From Adineta ricciae (lineage: Eukaryota; Rotifera; Eurotatoria; Adinetida; Adinetidae): 64,000 bases of DNA. The stretch spans positions 254,193 to 318,192 of the forward strand of contig CAJNOJ010000094.1 in the NCBI GenBank assembly GCA_905250025.1, read 5' to 3'. The position numbers were made by a program, and so were the translations under genes. Below the pieces are notes generated by a model. The model was not told the origin of the DNA. It saw only the letters and a program-made list of their open reading frames with translations, and did not search any database. How positions within the stretch are numbered: position 1 is the first letter of the stretch; each line of letters begins with the position of its first letter. This document shows positions 44,921-57,329 of the stretch, one piece after another.

Positions 44921-46152
44921 TGTAGTTGTTAGTTGACTGAAGAGGAACAGTTTGATATGTAAAATAAATGTGGTGTTTCTATAGATGGAATGCAGCATTT
45001 ATTCGGTGTGAGAAATGGGAAAATTTAGTAACCGGTTGTTATATTTCCTAATTAAAGTTATTGAATTTATAATATCAACAAAATAGGGTTTTACAAGGAA
45101 TGGGAATAGCATCTGTCGATTGTTTTTAACATCCACTTTGCATGAAAATGTCTATTACAATACCAGCATAAACAGGCGTTTCCACATATTGACTGGCTGA
45201 GACGCATGAAGAGTAAATGTTCACTTACATCATTCCATATTTGCAGATGGAGAACGTACCTGTATGAGAACAACGAATGAAAACAAAAAAGTCATAAAGA
45301 GTATCTCGTCTAGATAATTCATGTACCTTATTGCTACACAAAAAACTACTAACAGAAGCATATAGAGGCATGGAACTTTAGTTTTTCGTTTAAACACTGG
45401 AGACAACGACGCTAATTGTTCATAGCTGCTAAAAGCTACTTATCTGTAGCCGTTTGAAAACATTTCCGCGGGTAATTAGATGTCAGTGACTTTTTTCCAA
45501 GGTGGCTTCGATCGCAGTTTTTGTTATAACTTAAATTAACGTCGGGTTTTCTTTCCCAATCAACGATATAACATAAGATGTGTATGTAATTCACAGCGAG
45601 CAGTATACTGTGTATACGGAAAACAGCCTATCTTCCATGTGCTTTCGATCGAGTGACTTGTTTTTCGTCTTTCAGCTATGCTTTTCTACTTCGGAAATCG
45701 GTCAATCGTATGAATTTCATAGTACAATTAGTTTTTTAGTACGACTTCGACTCGCTGCTCGATTTCTGTGTGAGAAAAGCAAACAAGCGCCTGCCATTGT
45801 GTCGTGTAATCCTTTTACTGAGTTTGCCTCTTGTGCTTAAGTTATAATTTGTATCTTCCACAAGAGCTGACGTTTGAAGTTCACCGGAAAAGCACGAAGC
45901 GTTTATCTCGTGCCATGGATGCGATTATTATTCTTTGAAAACAAGTCAGAATTGAACTTTATACTGCAATTTTTTCTCACAAATGTTTTCATTTTCTTTG
46001 TAAAAAGGAATAAAATAACGAATCTTTGTTTGACAAAAGACAATATCAATACAATCTGATAATAGTACTGGACTATGACGCATGTACTCCACAATGAACA
46101 AGGGGTCTTGTAATCGAGCTGATAGTTCATTATTACATAGACGGGAGCGGTT
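44921..46152. other. Intergenic 1.2 kb
   Basis: No gene recognised. Open frames at 45091-45273, 45580-45840 and 45874-46130 have no supporting motifs. Confidence 0.55.
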
Positions 46153-47205
46153 TTATGATTCGTTGTGTCTAATCGTTTTATCTAATCCAGACTGTGGCGC
46201 TATTTGGTTAATATATATTTTCTTTTGATGCCATTGACTCAACATTACATAACAAAATTGTCGCCGAAACCGCTCAGATACACAAAGGTAGATGTAAAAT
46301 GGACTCTAAAAACACGGACTTCGATCAATCGATCGTTTTTTCGGAAACTGTACACTTACTGCGAAGTATAAATAATACAAACATGTCATGATAAGATTGA
46401 TCAATTGCATTATCGCAGATATCAATGGATCTTTCGTTACATTTGTATACGATATAGTCGCATTGACAATAAACGAAGGCGTTATAGCGAAAAAAGTGAA
46501 AATCGCTTGAACTAGGACCATCGTTGTCAATTGCTTATCAAGTTCACGGCGAACGAGTGGAACTGTTCGGTAGCTAATCTGTTTAACATTACGATAAGCT
46601 AAAACAGCAAATACGAAAGTAATTGTAAGAGGAATCACTCTTCCAATGACAGGAGATAAAACATAACTGATATATTGTTGAAATATTAAATTCGTATTGA
46701 TACACGAAACGACACCGGTTGGGAGAACCACTTGATTCATGAAAACTAAATATAAAGATCCATGCAGATGCCATACGATAACTGATATAGCCGAAAGGCA
46801 GTATGCTAATTTGACGTTAGACCATTTCTGCCATTTCTGTCGATGACATGTTGCCCAATATTGATCGATTGTTGCGAGACAAATACTTGTTAATGAGATT
46901 AACATACAAGCTTGAAAAAAGAACGTTCTCCATTTACAGTAGAACAAGGAACTTTGCGTCCAGTCAATACCAAACCCGCCAAACGCTATTTGACGTAGTA
47001 AACCTGTTGCTAACTGACCGACATTACACACGGACATAACGAGCAAGTAAAATGCACAGGAACTTTCTCGAAATGTTCGCAGGCTAAGAAAGATCAGCAC
47101 ATTGAAACATCCTCCAATTACACCGACAATAAGTATCGCTGAACATACATAAATATTGATTTCTTTCGAGATCAAATTTAATTCGACTATCTCCGACGAC
47201 GACAT
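46153..47205 (-). CDS. Orphan rhodopsin-like GPCR 3
   Basis: Start taken at MSSSEIVELNLIS (47205). Exon 1 carries TM1 to most of TM7: AILIVGVIGGCFNVLIFLSL, FYLLVMSVCNVGQLATGLL, and TM3 ending SICLATIDQYWATCHR (DQY at the DRY position). An intron GTAAGTGTAC...TTTTTAG at about 46309-46366 removes an apparent early stop and adds FASPFYIYLCVSERFRRQFC, the NPxxY-like end of TM7 plus helix 8, then a tail to TAA at 46153-46155. Similar bdelloid-style receptors form large orphan families. Ligand unknown. Confidence 0.82.
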
Positions 47206-48243
47206 GTTTAGTATGATCCTTACATAAGCGAGAGGTAACTGCTTTTGAACCGGAATCACCACTCTCTCATTGTGTGTAACACTAAATATATATCTTTGTG
47301 TTATCCACGAATGAGCATTTATTAACGTTAATTAAGCATTTCTTTTATTAAATTAAATGCTCCTACGTCATTAAAAGTATTGAAGAGTAAACTACCCTGC
47401 AACCTATTATGAACCTGATGTAAGAAAAGTCTTTTTAAGATTATACCTTTTGTTATTTTTGAATTACAGACAAATGTCAGGCGAAACCATAAGTATTGGA
47501 ATTAAGGCGAAGGGACGGTTGTAGATTTTTAATTTATGAAATAATCATGCGGCGAGTATTTGAATCGAATCTTGTCGGTGCTTTTAATTAAGACGAATTT
47601 GACCTTGTTTTATCGGAGCAAGGAAGAGTATAGTGAACCAAGATTTTCAATTTCATCAGAAGCGATAGGTTCATTTGCAATGCATTTTTAATCAATACAA
47701 GATCCACGTGTATGAATAAGTATGCCTAGACGACTGAGAAACAAGCTGTAGGCAATTTATTCACAACAAGTAGCATGCAAATGAATTTATTAACGATCAC
47801 GCAAGGATTACCAATCTGTCATGTATTTTCCCTTGCAAAAATCGGTTTTCATTCGATATCAAGTCAGATTATTCGGTTGACAAGTGCAATTCCCCTCGTG
47901 TGGTTGTTATGCCATTGTCTCGGAGTAACACAGACAATAAAGAATTGTCTGAGACGTATTCATTCATTTATATCACGTTTTTCTTTTCTAACATAACTGC
48001 GAACGACCGAACGACAGGTCCTTATTGACATTTCTCGTCGGATATCTTAAGACGATCGATAAAAACTTTCCGATCATATTGTCGTCAATTGAAAGAAAAA
48101 GAAAGTGTTGAGTTTTTGAGAAAAGAAAACGAAAGACCGGATACAGTCGTTGTCCTTTGAAAGAAGAAATATATATTAAATATTCCTGTTTCCTATTCTT
48201 TTTTTATATACTGTAGTTAAAATGCTGTCAAGCGAAGAATTTA
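47206..48243. other. Intergenic 1.0 kb (divergent promoters)
   Basis: Between GPCR 3 and FANK1. A TATATATAT stretch near 47285-47294 could serve GPCR 3. No gene recognised. Confidence 0.5.
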
Positions 48244-49767
48244 ATGCCATTTGAAGAGAAGGAAAATATGAGTAGGAAGATGTTTTTCTTATTGCTTTTT
48301 TCTTTGAACTTTGATTTGATTTTCTTAGGTGGACGCTTGGAGAGACCATTGGCGCCTGTTTTTGTCCATTCTACGCATCATTCGATTGAACTAGAATGGG
48401 AACATGTGCGAGCTCAAGACAAATCTCGACCGGAGCATCGACGAATGTTCGATGAATCAGGGGCAGCACATTCCGGTTCCTTAATTTATTTACATAAACG
48501 TGATAAGAAATCGGGTGCAGTGTGGGAAAGCGTTTATAGGTATGTTTTGATTATTACGTCATTCTAATCGATTTCTTTATTCGAATCAAGTGGATCTGCC
48601 ATGTCGTGCAAAGTCGAAAACCTCAAGGCGAACACGCAGTATGAATTTCGCATTCAATGCAAATCGAATGTCAATGGAGGCGAACGTTCGGAATGGTCAC
48701 CGATATTACAAGCAGGAACAGCAGCAGAACCAATGACTGGAGAAACAGTCTACAAAGCAATTGCTATGCCAGGAAAAGATCATTTAGAAAAATTACTGGC
48801 GACGTTGTAGGTCTTAGACGATAACAGAGATATTTTACGTACGTGTGCTTTGTAGAGGTCCAGAACATCCACTGTTAGAACATCCGGATAAGGATGGGAA
48901 TTTACCGCTGATGCACGCGTGTGCTAAACTTGATCTAGCGTAATGGGCGATTGACAGAATTTTGTTTGTTTTTTTTTTTCATCCAAATTTCTGTTTTGTA
49001 GGAAAGTTGAATTGTTGATCAATGCTGGTGCTCAAGTGAACAGCATCATTAATCCGCGTAAAACAGCGTCAGTGGAAACCTTTCCGATGTTGATAAGTAT
49101 TTCTATAATTGAGTATTTTCAGGCTAATGGTCGCTGCCAGTACTGGTTTTAGCAAAGCTTGCATCATGCTTCTTGAACATGGTGCGGATGTGTATCATAG
49201 AGATCAGAATGGTAGATGAAATGACTCGAAATAGTGCAGTTTGCTCATATCACACCTGTTTAGATGTGTCGATACTGCATCATGCGATCAACAGCAAAAA
49301 TTTCGAGACCGTTTCTGTCATTGTTCGACAATTGAATGAAAATAAAGAATTAGAAATGAATAGAGAAGTTGGCATTCATCGATGGACGCCATTGTATCGA
49401 GCAGGTAATGCATTTTAATGACAAATGATTTTGAAATGAGCCTTTCTTTTCTATAGTTATACATGATTGCAACAAAGAAATTATCGAACTTCTTCTCAAT
49501 CATGGAGCCAATGCACAATGTGAAGATGCATCGACACATACGACTGCATTGCAAATGGCAATTATTCGGGGCAATTTGAATACAACACAGTTATTGGTTA
49601 CTCACGGTGCGGATACAAGAATATTAACTAAGGTTGAGTCGAAAAAAAACTGATTTTCCTGGTTTTAGACGATTCTTTTCAATTAGGGCGGTGGTAAATC
49701 ACTTCAACAATTAGTTATATCTACTCATAAAACGGTAGGAGCGCTATTGCAATGGACACACGACTGA
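48244..49767 (+). CDS. FANK1: Fibronectin type 3 and ankyrin repeat protein (FANK1-like)
   Basis: About eight exons from MPFEEKENM|S to TGA 49765-49767. An N-terminal FN3 domain (RPLAPVFVHSTHHSIELEWE, LKANTQYEFRIQCKSN, RSEWSPILQAGT) is followed by five to six ankyrin repeats (DKDGNLPLMHACAKLDLAKV, LMVAASTGFSKACIMLLEHG, HRWTPLYRAVIHDCNKEIIE, TALQMAIIRGNLNTTQLLVT). This FN3-then-ankyrin order and size match FANK1, a testis/ciliated-cell protein in animals. Role here is inferred. Confidence 0.85.
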
Positions 49768-50038
49768 TAGACAGAGGGTGCTGAAGGCAATCTTCTTTAG
49801 TAAAGGCAAAGACATTTTGTCAACATGCGAATAGATCGATTTCTTCTCTTAATAACAACAACGCTCGTGTTTTTTTCTTCTTCTATCTATTTAAAGGACT
49901 TAATCAATTATGTCAATTCATTGGTAAACATGCCAAAAAGTCAATGAGAAATCTCTCGTGACAATCAATCGTTTTTATTTCTATCGAATTATTCTAATCT
50001 AGATGAATGTATTTATCTATTTATAAATAACGTACATA

Positions 50039-51008
50039 TTATTGTTTTTTGTTTGACGATTTAACAGCAGATGATGTTGTACCTTGTTTGATTCTCGGAT
50101 AAATATTTCTATTAACTTTCAATGTTGTCGTTGTTGTTGTCGTTGTTGTCGATGTACCACGACCAAAAAATTTGATTTCCGAACATATTTCTGGCAACGC
50201 ATAACGACTCCATTGTCCATTGGGTTCACATCGTTTGCAGTGTGGCCCGAACGCAAATGCATAAATCGCAAAGATCGTCGATGGAGCGTAAAGTGCACCG
50301 CCATCTAATGGTTTAATTTCACCCCATTCAGTAACCAGACGTGGATTAGCTCGTAAAAGCTCGGCGTCACAACGAACTGTCTCACATACAGCTAATTCAC
50401 CCCACGAACCTAAACGAAAAAGCAGAAGAAAGGAAATTTTTAGAATAAAGGATATGTGACTGACCATCATGACAAGTACGGCAGAAGTGAACACCATCCG
50501 GATCTGAGCGACGTTCATAAACAGCGGTGGATAGATCGGGTACAGCTTCACGCGGATCATCATCGAGAAATTTTGTATAGTGATCAGGTTGTTCAATACG
50601 CAAACGACGAAATTCGAACGGAACCACCATGTATGTTTCGATTTCGTTCAATGACTGGAACGAACATGACGCATAGCTTCGTTCAACAACTGGTTCGACT
50701 AAAGCTTTTTTAAGAACCGATTCATCGAGGTCAATAAGTGGCGGTGTGGACGATACTGATGTCGACAATTGCTTGACGTCGATGTAGGACAGTGGGATCG
50801 GTTCGGCAACGAAATCCGGTGAACGTTGATGATCAAGCATGCGTAAATTTCGTAGAAGTATCGCTGATGACGAACGATTGTTGATTGACGAAGTGTTCTC
50901 TTCAGGTTGTTGAATGATATCCGTATCGATGATGATACATGTAGGAACGGCCGAAAGGCGATGCTCATAAATTAAGATTGTCAAGTAGAAATAGATTGGA
51001 AAGAACAT
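50039..51008 (-). CDS. Secreted protein with Thr-rich C-terminus, family unknown
   Basis: Two exons joined at CHDG|SWGELAVC (GTCAGT donor, GTTTAG acceptor). About 305 residues with signal peptide MFFPIYFYLTILIYEHRLSA. The middle is acidic and Ser-rich. The conserved-looking core has paired cysteines (ASCSFQSLNEIETYMVVPFE, HFCRTCHDG, VCETVRCDAE, HCKRCEPNGQW, EICSEIKFFG). A run of nine Thr and a basic tail close it. It could be an extracellular matrix or cuticle component; I do not recognise the fold. Confidence 0.68.
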
Positions 51009-51638
51009 GATGGAAATGAATGAGAAGTGAGTAATTCGCGTTGATTTATAAAGAAAAGCGAACGAAAGGGTAGGAGAGAAAAAGGTATTAAAAACGATAG
51101 ACAGAAGAGATTAACGCTAACGAATCATGTTCACCGATGTCACATTTTATGCAATCAATTGACGTGAGACAACAGTGAATGTAACGTTGAAGAGTTAATC
51201 TCTTTTCACTTGTTGTTACAAATCATACCAAGATGAGATCGAACACAAGTCCGATCAATATCTTTCTTTCCCGTCGGATCGAGATTTGACGTGCTTTGTT
51301 TCTTTTTCGATCGGATAGATTTTATTCGAAAACAACTACTGGGTCCTTAGCGAAACAGAAAACATTCATTTAAAGTTTCTCGAAAAACATCATATGACCT
51401 GATAGAATTACTAAACAACGAGCTTTTTCCGTACGCAGTTTCAATTAGGCAATAAAGACTTCTTTGGTCAAACTTTGCATAGACATTCGCACAAGTGTAT
51501 GACACTGATTGTCTACTAAGTTAGTAAAAGAAAAAAGTTCTTTTTTTTTACATGGGTTATTCAGTGAGAAAATGACAGAGCAAGAAGGTATATTGACTCT
51601 AATTTAATATAGATATCATATGGCAAAGTAAATGCGAT
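51009..51638. other. Intergenic
   Basis: Upstream of the secreted protein and downstream of the Ser/Arg-rich gene. Nothing recognised. Confidence 0.5.
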
Positions 51639-52414
51639 TTAATAATATTCAAATCGTGATGAATTAGGATAAGTTGGTGTACGCGGTGTTTGACGATAGT
51701 ATGGGAGGTCGCATTGATCGATAACTAAAGTTAAAATATGAGTAAGTGCGATTGAGTTATGTAGAATCACTTACATGGCTGTTGAACGAAGATTGTCATA
51801 CTTGATCGCTTACGTGTCGGAGGTTCTTAAAAAATTAAACAAGTAAAATATCGATGTGTTGTTCGACTTACCTCGCTTTGGTGGCCAGTTATCAGATGAG
51901 ATACGATTCTCCCGTCCTATAGTTAAAAATAACGCATTTCATTGAGATTTTTTTCTCGGAAAACAAACAAAAACTTACTCATAGAACTTTCGTCATGTTG
52001 TTTCATGAAACTTGATGAATAATCATCATTATCTGATTTCCTATACCGGCGAACGTTACTCGTCGATGAGATGCGTTGTATCGGTATACTTCTTGTCGAA
52101 TAATTATTCCATCGTCGATAGGTGATGGGAATCGGACGACCTAATCCATAATTATAATTAAACAAATCATTATCGAATCGCCAACGTAAACGATCGAAAT
52201 AGAACGGATCGTCGAAATCCGACTGCCATGCAAGTGATGGACATGAACAATCTCGTTCGATTAAACGAGTACTTAGTGGCCGATCGTCGATAAATGAATG
52301 AGAAGCATATGACGAACTGCATCCATTATTTGTGCTTGCAAGATACGAAGACGAACGAGAATAGTGCGACGACGAACGCGATTCTTTTGAGTAGCTTTTT
52401 GTTGAGAATGACAT
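51639..52414 (-). CDS. Ser/Arg/Tyr-rich low-complexity protein
   Basis: Four exons: 52414 to about 51979, then three short ones, with phase-1 splices at SSM|R, KRE|PP and QQP|FI, ending FEYY at TAA 51639-51641. About 205 residues. It opens MSFSTKSYSKESRSSSHYSR and continues Ser-rich, then Trp/Tyr/Arg-rich (FYFDRLRWRFDNDLFNYNYG, PITYRRWNNYSTRS). There is a weak resemblance to small heat-shock-type N-termini (SDFDDPFYFD), but no alpha-crystallin domain. Probably intrinsically disordered; function unknown. Confidence 0.6.
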
Positions 52415-55361
52415 ATCTAATCAAAGAAAAGAATGTGGATAAAATTTTTCGTTGATCAAAGAAAGAAAGACTTCTTCCAAGACAAATATAACCTTCATCC
52501 CTAACATATTGATCTCGTTCGATGCTATATCATTATCAGACAAGTATCCTATCGATATTGCAAAACGAAAGAGAGAAAGTGGTGAAGAGAAGAAAAACAA
52601 GAGTAGCACATCTTATTTTTCTCTTGCCGAAACATCTTCCTATTACGACAAGAACGTGTCCTGTGGTTTGCCGATTTCCTTCTCTTTCAGGAAAAAAAAA
52701 CGATCGATACTGTCATCAATAATCGACAGAAAATACCAACACAATAACAACAACAACAACTATACCTTACGCGACACTGACAACTACTTGCTCGGCACCT
52801 CGGTCTCTCTTTTTCCATCCTTAATTACCGATGGTACAGTTTGATGATAAGAGAATGATAGATGTGAGAAAGAATGAGACGATTAGGCTTTAGCTAACAC
52901 AGAGAGATAGGAAGTCAATGTTCGATAATCTAATGTTGAAACTACCATATATAATTATGCGAAGAACAAAACAACATATCTGTCAGCTCATAGGAAAAAG
53001 GGTAATTAACACAACCGGAAACAATTATAAGCTTAAATTATTATCAAAAAGAAAGTTAATGATAGTTGTCTGAAAATCATATGACGAAAACTGACTGTAA
53101 AATTTGTTGACACGTCCTTGATCAAACAAGTATAACATCGAGATGGAACTATACTCGATTCATCTTCACAAAATGGCAAGGAGATTAACAAAACAACGTA
53201 CAAGTATATAGCCGAACAAAAGAGAAAGTCAGAAAACATCAACATATTCCTTGTTTTTCTCTACTTACGTATACACATATATATAACACACCCCTCATTC
53301 TATCATTAGTGTCAATACTCGAATTAACCTATATCCAACGATGAAGTAAACACAAAAACGAAGAGTGTTTACTATTCTTGACGATTTCGGATGAAATTCG
53401 AATAGAGCCGAATCAGGCTAACCTCTGTCATAATGTCGATTCCGAAGAAGAAAAAAAAGAAGAAAATCATTTGCATGAAAATAGGGCATCTGTTTGTCTT
53501 TGGATTATTGATAATAAATATCGATAAGGCGAAGCTTGATTACGGAGTCGAGCCTTATGTAAACAATCAACAAAAAACATCTTTTGTCGAGTTTAACTTC
53601 AATGTGTTTTCATACAATTAAAAGCTTTTGATTGATCTTTGACGTATCCAATATCTGTTTGGATACCCAGAAGAGAAATCGAAAGTCTCACGATATAATT
53701 TCATATTTCTCCAAGATCGGATTTCTCGGAGAAAAACTAACAGATTTGTTACATTCTGTTAATTGAAAAACAGTCGATGGTTTGTCACATCATTTGGCTT
53801 AAGTTCATAAGAATATTATAAGAATTAGAATATGCTGCTCGACTTGGATAATAAAAGGAAATCGGATCGATTTTTCAGATTTACTCTAGACTCAATTAAT
53901 GACGGGAGTGATGATCATCACGCGATCATTAGATGCCTTTTCGGCGGATATTTTGACGTCGAATGTAAATATCGGGACAATTTTTTTTTTGTTTTCAGGA
54001 GCGTCGCTTCGAACGACGACAACAGAAAGTTAATCGCACACAATGACAGTAATAAGATGTTTAGTCGTAACGATAAAAAGCAATTGGCATTGTCAATGCA
54101 ATGGGATAAAAGTTGAGCAAAGGAAGAAAAAGAGACAAAAGAGAATGCTTGAGAGAATAAGCAACTATTATAATCAACAAATGGAAATAGAAAGAGAACG
54201 ACGCACCTCATTTATTTGCCTTATTATGACTTGAAGCAATAGGCAAAGCACTTCTTCTTTCATTAAACATCCAAGATAATTAGTTCTCGAGGTAAGTCAT
54301 CTCTTCTGTTTTTATCAGCACACACTCATGTTTGACAGCGAACAGCATTCATTCATTATTAACGAACTTGTTAGATATACCAATTCTATTGAAAATTAAA
54401 GATTATTTATTCATACGCTAGCAGTCATTCATTACACCAGTGTCATTCTTCTCGTTAAACAATAAGAGGAAAAAGTGCCTTCTTATCTAATGTAATCAAT
54501 GTCGACTTGCGAACAAATCGGTAATAGAATTTATCAAAATAAATGCGTTTTCCGATACAATCAAGTTTGAAAGTCGTTCCTGTCTTTTCTAATTAGGATA
54601 TTTGCGTTTTGAAAAAGACGACACCGACTGTAAATAATCATATATGGTAATGCCAATTTCAACTAGATTGCTTGCTCCCTATGAAAAATCATTTTCACTG
54701 ATTGAAGATTATATCCTGAGTCAATTGTTTGACTATTTCAAAGCATCCAATCGGAATTTATGGCATTTTTACAATAGATGCTGCCATATCATGCGAAGCT
54801 AGTTCAAATTCTTGGTCACATTGACTTTTCAGCAAGCGAACAATGAGGAGAATTGGTAATTTCATGGAACGGTTTACACCATGTTTATGACGTCTAGTAT
54901 TGCATATTCTGTGCCATCGCTCATTATAGATTAGTGAAAAACAAGAAGATTTTTTTTTCTATTGCTTCATTAGTTCTTATATAAATAAATGTCACTTTCA
55001 TGATTAAAACACACAGATGGGAAATGAATACATCGCATCATTTTTGTGACAAATGGAACATAATTTCCTATAAGGGATAAAGATAAGTATATTAGAGATA
55101 ATATCTCTTACTGAAATAACGTTCTCTCATTAGACTACACTTGTTGTTGCCTTTTTTTTCACGTTTCACATCTACTGTGTCTAAAAATATGACTATCCCC
55201 CGTTGTTATATATTTCTATCAATGCAAAGAATCAAATGAGTAAGAAGTATTCCTTAGAGAGTATGCTTTATGTTATATAAGTGTCGTGGTGAATTATTTC
55301 AATGCACATCGAACGTTTGTATCTTTGTAGAAACACATTTTTTTGCATGTGACTCTTTTAG
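52415..55361. other. Gene-poor 2.9 kb
   Basis: No convincing gene on either strand. It contains a short AAC repeat near 52746-52760 and several homopolymer tracts. Open frames at 52421-52844, 53433-53621, 53832-54234 are A- or Ser-biased and overlap each other, so are not called. Confidence 0.6.
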
Positions 55362-56735
55362 ATGAGTAATTTCTCAATATCAAATGAGTCGACGTGGACA
55401 TCGGATGATATTGATAATCTTTGGAGGAATATTAATCGTGCACCATCGGATCCTGTCGCCCATTGGGTGTCCATCGCGAGTTTTCTATTCGCTATTCTAG
55501 GTTTAATCAGTAATTCACTGTCAGTTATTGTTTTAACTCGTCTCAGTGCTCAATTATCGACATTTGTATATTTATCTGGATTATCTCTTTCGGATATGTT
55601 AACATGTTTGTCCATAGTGATGACTTATCTATTAGATTTACGTATCAGTACTCTTCGAAGTACGACCATGAGTATTATTCTTCGATATGTTGAGATCGTT
55701 TTCGGCGCAGTTGCTGCTGGCAGTCGGACGTTATCATTATGGATCTCTACAGCTGTTACAATGGACCGGTGGATTATGATCTGTCATCCGATCTACGCGA
55801 AAACATTCTGCACATTAAATCGTGCAAGAGTTATTACACGAACATTTTTTGTCATCGCTCTATTCTATTCTATACCATTATGTCTCGAATATGAAATCGT
55901 ACGTGTGCCGAATCCTTTTCCGACCTTGGATCTCGGTAATGAATCATTACTTACCATCGACGACGATCAAAATGTACTTATCACGAAAGGTTATAGCAAT
56001 TTGGCACGGTTGAGGCTTTACCGGTGGGCGTATGTTTTCTTCAATATCATTTTTGTCTATACGTTACCAACGATCACGATTATTGGCTTTAATCTACAAC
56101 TAATTCGCGCTCTACATCGTGTCAAATCTCGAGCCAAGCGTTTAGGTAAATCGAGCGGCATAAACGGTAAAGGTCACCGCAATCAAAGTCGTTCGAGCCA
56201 AGTGAAATACTCAGTGACATTGATGGTTATCACCATGGTTTTAACATTACTTTTGTGTCGAAGTCCGACGATTGTTCTCTGGCTTCTATGGTCGTTTGAT
56301 TTAACCATCAAAATCTTCTTTGACGCCTCATCAAGTTCACTTGTTCGACGGTTTCATAACATCGCGAATTTAATCGCAATTATCAACGCGGCGACGAACT
56401 TCTTACCGTTTTGTGTCTTCGGACAACTATTCCGTACGGAATGTCTGAACATTTACTGTTGTCGAAAGTTACAGCAGGGTTTATTGTCGCCATCATTGAG
56501 AGGCAGACGAAATATGAACAGTCATTGTCATGGAAAGACAGCGAATATCATCAATCAACAGTTGATCAGAGTTCGAAATGAAAATGAAGGAACCGTTGAA
56601 ACGAATTCTTGTTCTTCATCGAAAGACACAATCAGACTACATGACGTTCTATCCCCGAATACAAGATCCGAAGACGAACAAGCGACAAATGTTTCAGCAA
56701 CATCACAACTACTCCATCAAACAAATGGCCTTTGA
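55362..56735 (+). CDS. Rhodopsin-like GPCR 4, peptide-receptor type
   Basis: Intronless, 457 residues. The N-terminus has glycosylation sites (NFSISNESTW). Spans: SIASFLFAILGLISNSLSVI (TM1 with the conserved N), TFVYLSGLSLSDMLTCLSIV (TM2, LSxxD), TM3 ending STAVTMDRWIMICHPIYAKT (DRW plus CHP loop), TM5 VFFNIIFVYTLPTITIIGFN (with P), TM6 TLMVITMVLTLLLCRSP, TM7 LIAIINAATNFLPFCVFGQL (NFLPF in place of NPxxY). This is close to FMRFamide/myosuppressin-type peptide receptors of invertebrates. A cysteine pair after TM7 could be palmitoylated. Long Ser/Asn-rich cytosolic tail. Confidence 0.92.
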   Translation: MSNFSISNESTWTSDDIDNLWRNINRAPSDPVAHWVSIASFLFAILGLISNSLSVIVLTRLSAQLSTFVYLSGLSLSDMLTCLSIVMTYLLDLRISTLRSTTMSIILRYVEIVFGAVAAGSRTLSLWISTAVTMDRWIMICHPIYAKTFCTLNRARVITRTFFVIALFYSIPLCLEYEIVRVPNPFPTLDLGNESLLTIDDDQNVLITKGYSNLARLRLYRWAYVFFNIIFVYTLPTITIIGFNLQLIRALHRVKSRAKRLGKSSGINGKGHRNQSRSSQVKYSVTLMVITMVLTLLLCRSPTIVLWLLWSFDLTIKIFFDASSSSLVRRFHNIANLIAIINAATNFLPFCVFGQLFRTECLNIYCCRKLQQGLLSPSLRGRRNMNSHCHGKTANIINQQLIRVRNENEGTVETNSCSSSKDTIRLHDVLSPNTRSEDEQATNVSATSQLLHQTNGL

Positions 56736-56775
56736 TGAATAGTCGACATTCTCATTTTACCATGTATTAATTATG

Positions 56776-56781
56776 AATAAA
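56776..56781 (+). terminator. Poly(A) signal of GPCR 4
   Basis: AATAAA about 41 bp after the stop codon. Confidence 0.5.
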
Positions 56782-57329
56782 TATATCTTTCCAAGTTGTT
56801 GGAATCTCTTCAGAGAAGATTAAAAAGACTTGCCAATGGTTTCCATCAATTCACATTAGAAAAAGTCAATTGTGTTTGTCAAGCAATAAATGAGTTAGTC
56901 AATATTGTCGGAATAAGTTGACACGTTTGAGTGATGTGTACTCAGAAAGGGAAAACGCGCAGCATTCACACGTTTGTATATTTTGATCAAACAACTTGTT
57001 TTTCTATCGACCTTGGCATTTGCAGGTCTACTACATAATTCAATACGCGCAGTATGCATTCGAGGCTGTCATTTCCATATTGATTAACAATGACATTTTC
57101 TAGCGGTCATATTTAGCGCTCTTCTTAAGCCGAAAGGATTTTCTAATTTTGATCAGAGTTAATCTTGAAATGTGCGTGATATTTTTTAAAAATAAAGATT
57201 CTTGCCATCATCGCTTCGAGAAGAAGACTAATTTGACATCAGAGTCAACAACATGTATGTGAATACTCGCATTTTGCTAAAAGAACTATCTCAAATAAAA
57301 GACAACAGTGTTTTTTTTTCAAAGGTCAG
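56782..57329. other. Intergenic between converging genes
   Basis: 3' flanks of GPCR 4 and the GMC oxidoreductase. Nothing recognised. Confidence 0.5.

Noticed and set aside
50084..50308. Cys-rich plus-strand frame
   Set aside because: Antisense of the Thr-repeat and Cys region of the secreted protein; the CCRCC pattern comes from the GTT repeat.
53433..53621. Lys-rich short frame, possible peptide gene
   Set aside because: Driven by an A-rich tract; no signal peptide or cleavage motifs.
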